Positions 25,464 through 38,869 of a stretch of 64,000 nt of DNA are shown one piece after another (the first letter of the stretch is position 1; every line of letters begins with the position of its first letter). A program made the position numbers and the translations under genes. The notes under the pieces are model-generated. The model was given only the letters and a program-made list of their open reading frames with translations, was not told where the DNA came from and did not search any database. The DNA is from Chaetoderma sp. LZ-2023a (taxonomy: Eukaryota; Mollusca; Caudofoveata; Chaetodermatida; Chaetodermatidae): the NCBI GenBank assembly GCA_034401795.1, contig CM067365.1, forward strand, positions 14,947,434 to 15,011,433. The letters are read 5' to 3'.

Positions 25464-25679
25464 TTAGCCTTTACACGCTAAATTTGGTCAAGAACATTAA
25501 AGTATTTGCTTATTGAATGTCTATTTGCAGGCCAAGATAAGATTATTTTTCAAAATTTACCAATGGAATGACCGGCTCGGTTATCGAGCCAGTCATTCCA
25601 GTGGTAAATTTTGAAAAAATAGTCCACTTATCCTGCATATAGACATTACTCAAAACCACCTCGCCATGAAAGGATTAAC
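25464..25679. mobile_element. piggyBac-like hairpin MITE
   Basis: The hairpin arms TTTACCAATGGAATGACCGG and its complement contain the GGCTCGGTTATCGAGCC apex. It ends AAAGGATTAACC and abuts a partial second copy beginning TTAACCCTTTAATACTC at 25677. The family appears more than twenty times in this window. Confidence 0.8.
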
Positions 25680-26162
25680 CCTTTAATACTCAAATATATT
25701 CATGAAAATTTCAATTTCATGAATTAAAAATATCCACTTGCAGAACGAAGATTTTTTGAAAATTTTCCATTATGTCATCAGCTAAGAAGGGAGGAATTCA
25801 ACTATGATGTCAGATACTTGAGTGACAGATCAGATTCATCGATTACGTATGTTACAGGTACATTGACGGGACCAACAAGTGAACAACCACAGAGAAATGT
25901 AGCAAGCTAGCACTTATTTATAGCGAGTTAGTATTTTATAAAATTTCAATTAATGAAAAATGCAAAATAAATAAACTTTGATAATTAACCATATTTTTAT
26001 AATTTATTAATCATATATTATTAATTAGTAGCCACACATACACTGCGTCATCAATTATGTGTGTTAAGCTTTGTACAAACTTGTTTTTAAACTATGTACA
26101 CTTATGTACAGCTTTTTAAATTTTATATACAGGTCTAAGTATTTACAATTAGTTATCATGCC

Positions 26163-26190
26163 AATAATAATAATAATAATAATAATAATA
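26163..26190. repeat. AAT microsatellite
   Basis: Nine or so uninterrupted AAT units. The surrounding 25.9-26.3 kb is AT-rich with no gene seen. Confidence 0.95.
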
Positions 26191-26304
26191 GAGGAACAAA
26201 TATTTTCTCTGAATAATAATTATAAAAGGCAATTATACATTTAATTAATTAGTAATATTGAGACTGTATTATTAACTTACATCTGCAATAATAAATAATG
26301 ACAT

Positions 26305-26735
26305 AGGCCAAGTTCGACACCTAGCCATAGTTAGCTATAGATAACTAGAATACCAGTTGAACTTCAAATAGTTAACTAGCTAGTCAACTATAGTCAACCG
26401 AGCACCCAAGCTCAGTTTAGATGGTTAGTGCGATAGATGCGCAAATTTCAAAATGGGCGGACACCGATCGCGTGTCACGAATAAATGCACATAAGTGTAA
26501 ATATTTCACTAAATAACATAGGCTTGATGAAATTATGCATTCCCATTATGTGTCAATATTTCCAAGACCCTATTCCTTCCCTCATATGGACACTTTTTGA
26601 CGTCTTAGCGGACAAACATAACCCATTTTCGTAGGTCATCAAAACAGATGACAGAAAGGGTTAATGGAGACTGGTACACGGTTCCAAATTTTCTGCAATA
26701 GTAATTCAATGGGGTACCAATGAACTATAGTTAAC
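26305..26735. mobile_element. MITE of the GTTAACTATAGTTAAC family, copy A
   Basis: Begins AGGCCAAGTTCGACACC, with several GTTAACTA-type palindromes. It is inverted relative to copy B at 28125-28687: for example 26690-26735 on the minus strand matches 28215-28270. Confidence 0.6.
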
Positions 26736-28124
26736 TATTCAAATTGTTTTCAAAATATTCAGCAGATCTAGAGTTATTACCCGTTCAAATTATCATCTGT
26801 TGACTTGCAGCAGACAGTTAATTCTGAAAATAATTATTATTATACCGTTACACACAGTTAGGTAAAAAAATGACATTTTTGTGCCTCTAGTGACCTGTGA
26901 AAAGCCATATGTACATTGACGAATGAACGCATTTGACATCTATACTAACTACACTTAGAAAGTCACATGATTTCCTCTCATGAAATAATGTATACAATAC
27001 TTAACCACCTTACAGACTCGCAATGATGGATTCCTTATGCCCCAAGGAATATTCTGTTGAATATTTTGAAACCAATTTGATTCCCTGTCAATTTAGTTTC
27101 AAAATATTCAACAGCTTTCCTAGGTAGTTGTCTTAAATTTGAGACACTGGGTTGTAAATAAGTTAAAGAAAATAATATAGTACCTGCTATACGTCATCAA
27201 AATATAATAAAATAAAAAATATGAATCATCCTTAGGCTACCCTTAAATTATTGCTTGTTTGTGGTAAAGAACTGCGTATATTTTTAATGATTTAGCTAGC
27301 TAGCGAGAGAAAACATTATTTGAAATTTCAATCACAAATTTTCATAGAAAAATCACTGATGATTTTCATGAAGTGAATAATATATACATGGTTTATATGG
27401 ATGAAAACACACTTAGGCAACAATGGGTTCCAGTCAAATTAATTTCAAAATATTCAACAGAAAGGTTTTTATATCATAAAGAATATTTTTTCTCTAAATT
27501 TGTTTGTGAAAGGGTTGAGTTCCTATTGCAGAAGTGAATCCCGACTACGGAAAAAGGTTTATTTTAAGCCCTTAGTGGTCATACCGGCCAAAACTGGCCT
27601 CTGTTATAGTCTTGTGGAATGTCCATTTACAGGGCAAGAGAATAATTTTTTGAAAATTTACCAAGAATGACTGTCTCCATAACCGAGACCGTCATTCCAG
27701 TGATAAATTTTCAAAACTTGTATTCTCTTGACCTGTAAATGGACATTCAATAGCCAGATATTTAAATTTTCTTGACCAAATTTGACCTTTTAAGGGGTTA
27801 AGGTTTTTGGTTTATAGTTTATGGTTCTGCGTCTTGGGATGATACAGGTACACTACTGTACTTGTTTTCATAGGATTTTCTACAATATTTACGGGTTCCC
27901 ACAAATGAACAATAATTTGGATGGCTTTCGTCAGTCATTAGGACTCAAAGAAAACTTTGTCCAATAAACAATATAAAACATATTAAAGCTGAAATACAAA
28001 CAAGCATTCCGCACGCCATAGACACATGAAATAACAAGTCCATTTTACTTATCTGAACATTGTCTCAGGGACATAGTCATTTGGCTTAATAAAAACACAA
28101 GGTTAACGTGCTATTATTGCGACT
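26736..28124. other. Intergenic stretch with several hairpin MITEs
   Basis: Contains an ~60 bp hairpin of the GAATATTTTGAAA family at 27054-27114 and a piggyBac-like hairpin at 27564-27801 (TTAAGCCCTTAGTGG ... TTTTAAGGGGTTAA). Otherwise no gene, array or RNA is seen. Confidence 0.65.
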
Positions 28125-28687
28125 TAGGTCAAGTTCAATTCATGAGCCGCAGTCAATTAGGTTTGTTTGTTTACTGATCACGCGCATTGGTTATGATGAA
28201 CTGAACGATGGATGGTTAACTAGTTAGTTGGTGTCCGATTCTCTATTGAATTACCATTGCAAAATATTTGGAGCCGGGTACTGGGCATGGGCTAGCCATT
28301 CTTTTGTAACAAAATCAGCCATTTAGATGTGCCATGAAAATTGATATTTTGGTATGCTAAAATGTCAAAAAGGGTCAAACGATGATACAGTGGGAAGGGA
28401 ATGTGACTTGGGAACACTGACATACCATAGGAAAGCATAATTTCATCAAAATTAAATTAATTAGAGAAATATTTACAAGTTTACGCACATTTAACCATGC
28501 AAGCGAGGATTGGCAGCCATTTTGAATTTTACGTAAATTTTGCATTAACCATTTGCGACTGAGGTCGGGTGGCTGGTTGACTATAGTTAACTAGCTAGCT
28601 AACTATTTCAAGTTCGTTTGGTGTCTAGTTAACTATAGTTAACTATTATAGTTAACTATGGTTCGTGATTTGAACTTGACCTTAGGC
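28125..28687. mobile_element. MITE of the GTTAACTATAGTTAAC family, copy B
   Basis: The ends are TTAGGTCAAGTTCAATTCA and TGATTTGAACTTGACCTTA, an inverted pair. GTTAACTATAGTTAAC-type palindromes lie beside the right end. About 560 bp, no ORF. Confidence 0.7.
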
Positions 28688-29229
28688 AGCTTTGTATGAT
28701 ATGACATACAGACAGAGTGACATACACTAGAGGCAAGGCGCAACTAAAAACAAGCATGACACACTGTAGTTTCAACACAGATAGAGCTTTGTTAGAAATG
28801 TACCGAATTTTACCAACTGATGCTAGATATTAATTGCAAGTTATGTTATGTGAAGAGGATCTCCCCCCCCCTCCAACCCCACCACGACCCACCCCCACCT
28901 CCTCTCTATAATGTGTCCATTTCTGATAAACTTCAAACCCCTACAACCCACCCACCCCACCCCCTGTATGCACAGTTGAACAGATTCTAATATTTTGTAC
29001 ACTTAAAATCCTAGAATCACAATTTTAAGGTAACTATACAGGCAAGCTGTTCAATATTTTGAAACTAATTTGACTAGGAGCTAATGTTTATTAATACACT
29101 AAAGATATACAAATCAGCTTCATGACTGTCAGACATACATGATTTGATTGTGGCATTAGCTAATAAGTGATCTATTTTGATTATGACATCCGACACTTGA
29201 ATGACAGATCGCTTCATTATCAGTATTGA
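28688..29229. other. No recognisable gene; C-rich stretch
   Basis: A C-rich, low-complexity segment (CCCCC/CCACCC) lies at 28863-28970. A partial GAATATTTTGAAA hairpin arm is at about 29045-29080. Nothing else is recognised. Confidence 0.6.
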
Positions 29230-30622
29230 CTAGGTCCTCACGGTATTAGAAAAATGAATATTGGTATCGATATCAATTTTCATACCGGTATACCTTTAAT
29301 ACCAGTATTATTCCGATGGGAAAAATGGAGTGAGACTTGAGTAGTATGATTCCATATTCAACGTATATCAGCGCTGCTTAAATAGTCGCCGCAAATTTCC
29401 ACAATAAAACCAAGAAATTACAGGATTCCTGATATTAAACGTTAAATTTTAACTGTCCTCAGTTAAATCATATCCCAAAACGGCTGAAACGCCCCCAAAT
29501 TGTCCCAACAAATGATTTGAATTTGCCACGAAATTACAACTATTTCTGCGTGGAGATCGCGAGATACTGGTAACCAGTGAGCATCTTGTCCCGTATAAAC
29601 TCGCCCCGTAAAACTGCGAACAGCTGAAGCTGTTGATATTTGACAAATATCAATGTTATGAGTCAAACACGCTGGATATCAATGTAAACATGTTTTACTA
29701 ATTTTTCTGGCTATCTGCATTGACGCATATGTTAGAATAATAAATGAACTTTCCACGATGGCTTGTGCTTTATAGGATGAATTTGCAATGGGACGAAACC
29801 GCCAGGACACGTGGAAATCTCTGCGCAGGGGTACAACTTAGCCATTATAATACATACTAAATAGACTACCATATGCTGCGAATACATAGGCCTAAGCTCG
29901 CTCTCGTTAGAGTATATATGTAGCTTGTATCGATCGATATCTAATGATACCCGCCAACATAAGAAGTGAATAAAGCTCGTGGGAATTTAGAAGTTTTTCT
30001 CATATTGTCGGGTTCCTCTTTACTTGGGTTGTTGGGCAGTCACTACAAAGGCGCACAATTCTGGGAAATCGCTGAGTAACCAAGCTGTAGTAATTGATAT
30101 AAAATATCACTCAAATATTCATTTCATATTATAATTTTTCTAGCAAACAATGGGCCGGAGTTATAAAATATTAGCGCAGGAAAAGATAGGATTTAGATAC
30201 TTTTAACCATCCGATCGATGTCCAATGATGGTAATTAAAATAAGTTTTTTTCAATTTTTTTTATGCCAGAATTGCATTCTTATAAGTAGGCAACTTTAGA
30301 AGCCGTAATCGTTAACTTATCAATTACTCTAACACTAGCCTCAAAACAACAATTTTACAGCTCTGGATAAATAAGAAAAGCGTGATCATTAAATACAGGT
30401 AAAATATTATTTTCCCGTACGAAGAGCAGTAACTTATATCACTAAACAGCTATATACTCCTGAAATATTACTAATGGGAAGCAGATTATCTGCCTAACAA
30501 AATGTTATACCTGTTTTATCGTATATCTCGATATTTCGGTATCAGCAAAATCATATCGGTATGACTAACGGTATAGCTATGATACAGGTATTCGATATAA
30601 TATTGGTATATCGTGAAGCCCT
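29230..30622. mobile_element. hAT-like element with TAGGTCCTCACGG / CGTGAAGCCCTA ends
   Basis: The left end TAGGTCCTCACGGTATTAG and right end ATATCGTGAAGCCCTA form an imperfect inverted pair, followed inward by GGTAT/ATACC-rich palindromic sequence at both ends. No 8 bp duplication is visible, and short frames inside show no transposase motif. Confidence 0.5.
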
Positions 30623-30629
30623 AGACGTC

Positions 30630-30631
30630 AT

Positions 30632-30666
<35 letters not shown>
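30630..30666. repeat. (AT)n microsatellite
   Basis: Uninterrupted AT dinucleotides adjoining the right end of the preceding element. Confidence 0.97.
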
Positions 30667-30668
<2 letters not shown>

Positions 30669-32488
30669 CCCAAAATGGAATATACCACAGGGCTTGGAAA
30701 GTCACATATATACATAATTCACCTTTCCAGAGTACCCACCCATCATATGACATCATAATGAACTGCGTGATGTGTACAATGACATCATAATGAATATGTC
30801 ATTTGACGGCGATTAGTACGTCACGAACGCATATTTGAAGACGGTCTATGAATTGTTGCACAAATTGTTTGCTTTTAGGGGCATAGCTAAAAATGGAAAG
30901 GTCCATTCTGGAAAATAACATTAGAATGATTGCAAAGATTCAAAATAAACAAGATAATCAAGGATTGCATAATCTTGACATTTTTGTCACATTGTAAAGG
31001 TTTCAGATTTTCCGGATTTGTTTCGCATTTCACTGGATTGTTAAGATTTTCCCAACGTTGTGTAATCCTAGTGTATGGTTACACCCCTTTTTATTCTAAA
31101 ATTTGAGCCAAAGTTTTGGGGATATCCATAGTTTCAGAAGTTGATCCGATCCAGATCCGGGTTCCTTTATCCGGATCATCGCCAAAGTCTGGAAATCCCC
31201 ATGTTCCTTCATTGTGCTAAAGTTTGAGCAAAATTGTATCAGTAATTTTTTAGATACGGGTGGGGGATGGACACGCACGCACGCATGAACGCACGCACGC
31301 ACACGCACACAAGACAAGACTATTTTTTTTAATTTACCACTGGAATGGCTGGCTCGGCTATCGAGCCAGTCATTCCAATCATAAATTTTCAAAAATAGTC
31401 TTTTCTTGGTCTGTAAATGGACCTTTCTCAAGACCACAGCAGGAGTTTTTGGCTGATATGAGGGTTAAGGGGTTAACTTCTTTTACATATTTTATTCTAT
31501 AAATTGTGGGACATTTCATATGCTATAGTTAAATTGCTGCCGAATGTTTGGAAAACATATTTGATTACTTCTGGTGTTTTTTGGCTGAAAACGCTTATTA
31601 ATGATAAACATAAGAGAAATTCCTTTCTATAATTAAGATAATATGCAGGCGAGAAAAGGTTATTATTTAAATGATTTTACCTCATATAATTTCTATCGCT
31701 ATTAACTATGAAATGTAACTTTGAAAGACCGATAATATACACAGCAAAACCAGAAATATACAAACATTCCACAAAAACTCTATATACACGCATAAATAAT
31801 ACCATTAATTCGAATATAATTTGATAAATAATTTTCTGCAGTGTATTTAAATTTTATGCCATGATTAGTTTCAATCCCTGACAGCAGATATTGAATACAT
31901 GGTTTTACCAATATATTCTATAAAGTAGTCTATTACTCTCTCTCTTTGCTTGAATCTGAATCTGAACAGTGCAATAGACATGATAGACGATTCCAGTTTC
32001 TCAGCCAATCATATGGCATCATAATCAACTATGTCACATGTAGGCTGATGTCATAATCAATTACGTTATGAATTATATGATTTATTCCGTCATAAATGCT
32101 TATTAGTATCTCAAGTTGTACGAATTGTATGTCTTTAGTATTTTTAATATTTTTTTGAATCTCTTGACACTAATTTGACTGGGCGCTGTTAAAGGTTTAA
32201 ATAATCATAAAATCAGTCCATAAATATGTAGAAAATTGCCTTAACTTTCTAGCGATGTATGACTTCAATGGACTTAGTTGTTACATGTAAACCTGATTAA
32301 CAAAAGTACTCACATACCACCTCTCCACTGTATATCCTAACTGCGGTGACAGGACAGTATCTGTAAGTCTTAAACAATCAAGATTTGCTTAGAAAAGTTA
32401 ACAGCTTTTCTGAGTTAATGTTCATTTGCATGCCGAGAAGACTATTTTTGAAAATTTACCACTGGAATGACAGGTGCGGTAACCGAGC
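30667..32488. other. Intergenic stretch with a CACG microsatellite and a piggyBac-like hairpin
   Basis: An ACGC/CACA tract at 31270-31310 runs straight into a piggyBac-like hairpin at 31310-31475 that ends GGGTTAAGGGGTTAA; its TTAACCC end is missing. Half of another hairpin sits at 32395-32488. No gene is seen. Confidence 0.6.
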
Positions 32489-33813
32489 CAGTAGGCTTGC
32501 ACGATTGTCCGATATTATTGAAAATCGTGATTTTTTTTTATTCAGCCACAATTTTTTACGATATGATTTTGAAAAAAATCGAAATATCGCGAAAATTTTA
32601 CAGTCACGCCATATTTTGCCTATTTGTCATGTATTTGTAGAGTAGCCTTCTATTACGGCAATCTGTTCAATTTATTTCCAAACCAACCTCTTTGCAATTG
32701 GGGTGGGCTTACATTAGGAATAGATCAAGAAAAAGTTGAAGTTCATTCTTTAAAATTCTTTTAAAAGATGGACAATAATATGAAAGTTGAATGCAATTTA
32801 CTGGTACAATTTCTTGCCGCCGTACTGTATACCTCAAAACCATGATCGTGTGAGTGAAATTATTACCTGGGACGGTATAAATATTGTATATTTCTTAATA
32901 AGCATGGTTTATAAAATCTAAATTAATACTAAATTTGACAATAAATGGCGCTGTGAAAATATATAAATCACGTGATATTGCTTGCTCTCCTGTTTGGAGG
33001 CGAGAGGTGGTGCGTTCACAAATGTGAAAATGTGATAGCTAAATGAGACGGTATACACGCTTTAGCCAGCAAGGTAAACTATCCGAGATGTTTCTGAAGG
33101 CTAACTATTATTATTAAAATATATAAATCACATGATTTTGCTTGCTCTCCTGCTTTTGGAGGCGAGAGGTGGTGCATTCACAAATGTGATAGCTAAATGA
33201 GAGGGTATACACGCTTTAGCCTGAAAGGTCAACTATCCGAGTCATTTCTGAAGGCTAACTATTATTAGTAAACGGGTACTCGGTAAATGCGGATCAGATC
33301 TAAACATTAGATATCTATGGATCTAATATCACGTGATTTGTAAATTTTCACAGACAGTTGCATGAAATGTCAAATTTTTAGATTAATTTTGATCTAATAA
33401 ACGATGATTAAAACAGAGTACGCAATATTTGGGTTGTCCAATGTAATAATTTCACTCCCGCAATGATGGACAAGGTATACATTAAGCCACGGCGTAAGGC
33501 ATCAAAATTTACACCGAGAACTTTCCTATTTTCATGTTATTAACGATCGTTCTTTAAGCATTGTGGCGACTGGATTAAAATTTTTGTTCAAATTTACCAA
33601 TTAGAAGTCATATTCGGTTAAAACTGATATGAAAACTCAGAGCGAAACCGACATGTCTACATAAGCCAAACCGTGCAGTCCAACTCAACCCATGACCAAT
33701 TCACCCCCATGAATTCATGCCATAAAATAAGCTATACGATATATCGAAATATCGCGATTTTCTCACCATGATATATCGCAATACCTCCTAGGACAATATC
33801 GTGCAAGCCTAAA
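32489..33813. mobile_element. hAT-like element, TAGGCTTGCACGATT ends
   Basis: Ends TAGGCTTGCACGATTG and AATATCGTGCAAGCCTA. The interior includes two tandem ~150 bp copies, 32945-33105 and 33110-33245, marked by GGAGGCGAGAGGTGGTGC. The left end abuts half of a piggyBac-like hairpin whose other half is missing to the right, so a deletion accompanied or followed insertion. No 8 bp duplication is visible. Confidence 0.65.
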
Positions 33814-34515
33814 TAGATTGATCCATTTCTAGTTATGCCCCGCCCATGTTTTGTGAGTGTTGGAATCAATTTCTATACTTAAGATCCTCAATTCCCAGAA
33901 TCTAATTTCAAAGTAACTATAGATGTTCAGGTAATCTGTTGAACATTTTAAAAGTAATTTGACTGGGTGCTGTTGTTGGCCATGTCAAATTAGTTTCAAA
34001 ATATTCAACAGAATGTTTATTATTATAAATACTAAAGACATATGGAAGTTGTTGCTGTCTCTGATAGCACCATCTTCCATCAAATCTATTGAAAAATGAA
34101 CATCAGTCGATTTTTTAATTTAATTTGAAAATTTAAACTGTTGATACCAGAGTAGTATCGGTTAAACCACTTTCATGTTAACGTTTCAATCATCTACAAA
34201 TTAATGAATAAACCATTATCGCTACAGACATGTTCACGAAATACTAAACTTGTGTCAACCATGTCGACTGTATATACGAGCAAAACAGTGTATATTTTCG
34301 GCAAGCATTATTTTTAAGACACATGAGCTTTACAACAACAATAATATGTGTAAACTGGAATAGCGAGAAAGCACCTTGTATCACAAAGAAATGTTCAGTG
34401 TGTAACACCTCATCCCATATGTCCATGAAGCTGCCTGGTAATGTCCTACAAACGATCAGCAACATCATAGCGATTATTTTGAAACGAAATTATCTTCCAG
34501 CTATATTGTTTTATA
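33814..34515. other. Intergenic, two hairpin repeats, no gene
   Basis: GAATATTTTGAAA-type hairpin at 33936-34011 and a GGAAGTTGTTGCTGTC-type hairpin at about 34040-34150. Short frames at 34244-34571 on both strands overlap each other and show no motif. Confidence 0.55.
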
Positions 34516-34573
34516 GGTGCGTATTCACACCAAAATTCTTGAAAATAAAATTGTTAAAACCATACTTTTAGAG

Positions 34574-34791
34574 TTAACCCTTTAACACTTATATCATCCA
34601 AAAACAGCTTCTGCAGTGGTCTTGAGAAATGTCCATTTGCAGATCAAGAAGACTATTTTTGGAAATTTACCACTGGAATGACTGGCTCGATAACCGAGCC
34701 AGTCATTTCAGTGGTAAATTTTCAAAAACAGTGTTCTCTTGATCTTTCTATGAGAAATTTTCTTGAATAAATTCGAGGGTTAAAGGGTTAA
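34574..34791. mobile_element. piggyBac-like hairpin MITE with occupied/empty site comparison
   Basis: Starts TTAACCCTTTAACACT and ends GAGGGTTAAAGGGTTAA, 218 bp. The hairpin centre is ACTGGCTCGATAACCGAGCCAGT. Removing it restores alignment of the host MITE with 20735-20765 at a TTTAAA/TTAA-containing site. Confidence 0.82.
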
Positions 34792-34854
34792 ACTGTATGC
34801 CTAGATGTAAGGAAACAACTTAAATCTTAACACAAGATAATTTCATTACATAAC

Positions 34855-36297
34855 AAGACCCAACGGGCCCTCACCTGGAGCACTGTGCATTTTTGTCAAA
34901 ATTGTTGGTGGGTGGTTTAGGAGTAGTTTTTAAATGAGTTTGTGGACATTTTTGCGTGCCCAATATGCCCGCAAAACACTACATTTTGATTGGTCCACTT
35001 CTGCCATGTTTCTGACTAAGCTCCTTCCCTTGAACAAACTTTAATGGCACTCAGTGCCTAATCATAACTCCCAAATTTCGGCCCAATCCGCTGTGGTTCT
35101 GGAGTTGTTTTGGCAAAAAATAGGTTATCCAAGATGGCCGCCAAACCATTTGGCCAATCAAGTTCCCTTGAACAAACTTGGTGCAGCTCTAGTCCTAGAT
35201 GATATTTCATGCATTTTGAATTGATCCCCCAAACGGTTTGGAGAAGATCTTTAGACATTTCTAAAAATCGACAAATACCCAAGATGTCACAAAAATACAT
35301 TTTAAATTTCCCATTGCTTGAGTATGGGAGATTCTGGTGGGTAAATGATCCAAGATTGCCGCTAAACTGTTTATCCGACAGTCTCGAAAATGGCAAATTT
35401 GAAATCATAATATTTTAAAGACTTTTAAAGACATTTCTAAAAATCGACCGAAATCCAAGATGGCCAATGGCCAAATTGGCCGATCGGCTTCATTTGAACA
35501 AAATGAAATCTCTATGCCATAAAGATGCTTCCTGCCAAATATTATTCAAATCGGCTCAGCTGTTCTCGAGAAGACATTTTAAAATTTCCCATTGCTTTAG
35601 TATGGGAGCTTTTGACGGGAAAATGATCCAAGATGGTTGCCAAATCATTTATCCAACTGTTTCGAAAATTGCAAATTTGAGATCAGAATACCCAATAACC
35701 TATATAAAACGAATTTCGGCCTCAAAATCCATCAAATAAAAAAATCCAATATGGCTGCCAAACACTATATTTTGATTGGTCCACCGTGGCCACGTTTTTT
35801 GACGGATCAACTTCTCTTGAACAAACTTTACTGGCCCTTAGTCCCTAATCATATCTGCCAAATTTCGGCCTGATCCCTTCAGCAGTTCTGGAGAAGTTAT
35901 TTTCGCTAAAACTAGGTCAACCAAGATGGCCACTGAACTATTTGACCAATTAAATTCCCTTGAACAAACTTGGTTGAGCTCTTGCCCTAGATCAAATTTC
36001 ATGAGGTTTCCTTCAATCCCTCAAGCGGTTTCGGAGATTTTTAAAGACGTCTCTAAAAATCGGCCAAAATTCAAGATGGCTGCCGGCCTAATTGTCCAAT
36101 CGTAACAAACTTGACCCTATACCCTAAGGATGCCTCCTGACAAATATAATTGAAATTGGCCCAGTGGTTCTTGAGAAGAAGTTGTTTAAAGGAAAAGTTG
36201 GACGGACGGACGGACACACGATGGACGGACGGACACACGACAGACGGTCGCCACGACATAAGCTCACTTGGCCTTTCAGGCCAGGTGAGTTAATAAA
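34855..36297 (+). mobile_element. Helitron-like element with two tandem units
   Basis: Shares sequence with 16149-19836. The 5' GGGCCCTCACCTGGAGCAC and 3' CTCACTTGGCCTTTCAGG hairpin are present, but the terminal CTAA reads TTAA here. The units repeat near 34980 and 35765. A run of GACGGACGGACGG precedes the 3' end. Confidence 0.62.
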
Positions 36298-36902
36298 TTA
36301 ATATAATTTTTTCATGTTGTCACGCTGAATTAGAGACAAATAAAAAATTATGAATTTATCCGAAATGAAAACCATCATATGTTACGATTTCTTTCATTTC
36401 ATTCCATTGAAGCACATAATTTAAGCCTCTAAAAGTATAAATTTTAACAATTTTATCGTCAAGCAGAGACTAGAATATTTCTAATCTGGAATATTTTCAA
36501 TAAAAAAATATTGTAAAGTTGTAAATACTTCCATTTTGTCTCTCTTTGACACTAAATATCGGGCTGGCTTGATACAACACGTCTCTCTCTAACACTAACA
36601 TTAAACAGCTGTTTTAACATCAGCGGCCATATTCACCAAGGGTTAGGGTTAGTAAATATGGATTAAGTTTTTCAAATGCCCAAGCCTATATAGTCAGCCT
36701 CTTTATAAATACAGGTCTTCTACATATGTCCGGGTAGCTACTAGCTAGGCGGGTACGTAAGTGAGGCACCCTTCATGAATATGGCCCCTGGTGTCATTCT
36801 TTATTTACAAAACAGCTGCCTTGAGCACAGGTTTTTCTATCTAACACTAACCAGTTAGCTAGACACCAGGTGTGTGGGATTCAAAATGAAATGTATTACT
36901 AT

Positions 36903-37340
36903 AGGCTTGCGTGATAATTTCCTTCAGTAATCACGATCGATTATTTAATAATAATCGCTATTACTCGATTAATCAGCTTGAGTACAAATGACCCAGTTAT
37001 AACAGAAAAAAAGCATATCAATGACGAAAGCTGCAATGGTGTTGAGAAGGTCGATTTGCAGGCCAAGACAAGACTACTTTTGAAAATGTGTCACTGGAAT
37101 GCCTGGCTCGATTCTGGAGCCAGTCGAGTGAGATTTTCAAAAATGGTCTTCTCTTGGCCTGCAAATGGATATGCATTCGTTGAACAAAATGTAAATTCCC
37201 GTGACCGATCTCATTAAAGAGTAATTAAAAGGTAGGTTTTGAAATATTTTATGCTGTAGTATTTAATTTTTAATCATTTAAATTCACGATTTAAAAAATA
37301 ATCGTGATTTTCGATTTAATCACATAATCGCACAAGCCTG
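36903..37340. mobile_element. hAT-like MITE carrying an internal hairpin
   Basis: Ends TAGGCTTGCG and CGCACAAGCCT. The flanks GTATTACT and GTGTTACT are an 8 bp duplication with one mismatch. A piggyBac-type hairpin core sits inside at 37045-37165. Related to 60724-61190 in opposite orientation, with the same internal hairpin. Confidence 0.68.
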
Positions 37341-38369
37341 TGTTACTATATAATGAACCCGGGACAAACATGTACACACCACAGGGGTCACCGGTCTTTG
37401 TGTTTAGTGTCCGCTTTAATTAGACCCACCAGTTATTTAGAGATCGGCACCATCTGGAAAGGACCAATATCCACCAGTATCATCATCTATTTACACGATA
37501 TTGAAGTTAGTATTTATAAAATGTGAACTCTTCATCACTTGAATGGTGTAAGCAAGTGATTAGTTTTCTACAGTATAGCTCATAAATGAGCTACCATATT
37601 TCTAAAACAAAAATCACAAACATGTTAGTTGTTAGTTAGTACAATATTGAACGTGAAGTAAGAAATGTTCTGTTGAATATTTTGAACATAAGTCATGAAT
37701 CCATTTCCTCACTCAATCATATAATGTCATAATCAACCATGCGACGTGTATGCTGATGTCATAATCATGACGTCGTGAATGATTCGATTAAGCTCGTCTT
37801 TATACGTTGTACGAATTGTATGTTTTTGCTATTTAAGAAACATGCTGTTGAATATTTTGAAACTTATTTGATTGGGCGTTGTTGCTGTGACAGCAACAGC
37901 ACCCAGTTAATTTAGTTTCAAAATATTCAACAGCTTACCTGTATAGTTTTCTGGAAATTGATAGTCAGGGAGTTCAGAGATTGATCGATCCCAACACGAG
38001 TGAGGTGTGGGTGGAGCTTAGATAGGGATGGGTGGGGCATACCTAAAACTGAAAAGGTCCATCGGGTTAGAAGACATTGCTGGCTTAGATAGCAATATCT
38101 TCCATTCCAAGTATGGTCAAAATATTCAACCAGACATTTTATTTTGATTTAGAAACATGTTAAATTATTTTTTAGCTTTATTGTACATGTACGTCAATGA
38201 TATAACAGTTATTCATGTCATTAGATTTTAAAGATAATATCCTTTACACATATATAATGTCATAGGAAGGCGGGGTTTGTGTACAGACTACTGTCAAACC
38301 TGCTCAAGAGATCATATCTGTGTTTTAGGATTAGAAGATGGCAGTTCCATTACCATATAACAGTCAAGT
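37341..38369. other. Intergenic, hairpin repeats, no gene
   Basis: Contains a GAATATTTTGAAA-type hairpin at 37844-37933 and partial arms near 37670 and 38100. No motif-bearing frame. Confidence 0.55.
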
Positions 38370-38581
38370 TGGTCCAAAACGGTTTCAGCAGTGGTCTTGG
38401 AAAATGTCCATTAATTTGCAGAACAAGAGACTATTTTTGAAAATTTACCACTGGAATGTCTGGCTCGATAACAAACTGTCATTTCAGTGGTATTTTAAAA
38501 AAAATTGTCTTCTTTAGGTCTGCAGTGAGAAAATGAGAAAATGTTAATTTTTTTAGGCAAATTTGAGTGTTAAATGGTTAA
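38370..38581. mobile_element. piggyBac-like hairpin MITE, degraded
   Basis: Family hairpin (TTTACCACTGGAATGTCTGG and partner) ending GTGTTAAATGGTTAA. The left TTAACCC end is eroded. Confidence 0.65.
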
Positions 38582-38869
38582 AAGAGCTCGACTTAAGTGG
38601 CTTAAAGAAACAGTATATTGTGGATCTATTATATATCATAGAATCTGATAACTTAAGTCATAAGAGCACAAGTTCATCTATTTACACTGCCTAGATAGTT
38701 TTTATGATAAGGACATACTAGATACCATTTTTATTCGAGGAAAGGACGCTAGCTTGTACTGGACACAGGCTAAACTTTGAACCAAACCATCCCCAAAAAC
38801 CCTTATACTAATAGAAAAGGTGTATAGAGAAATTGGAATCTATTCTCTAAAATGGTTAAAACTCATATA

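Larger units (their letters stand above)
34516..36470. mobile_element. Palindromic MITE (TTCACACCA family) carrying two nested insertions
   Basis: Outer parts match the intact copy at 20690-21012. The first break holds a piggyBac-like hairpin (34574-34791) and the second a Helitron-like element (34855-36297). Confidence 0.72.
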
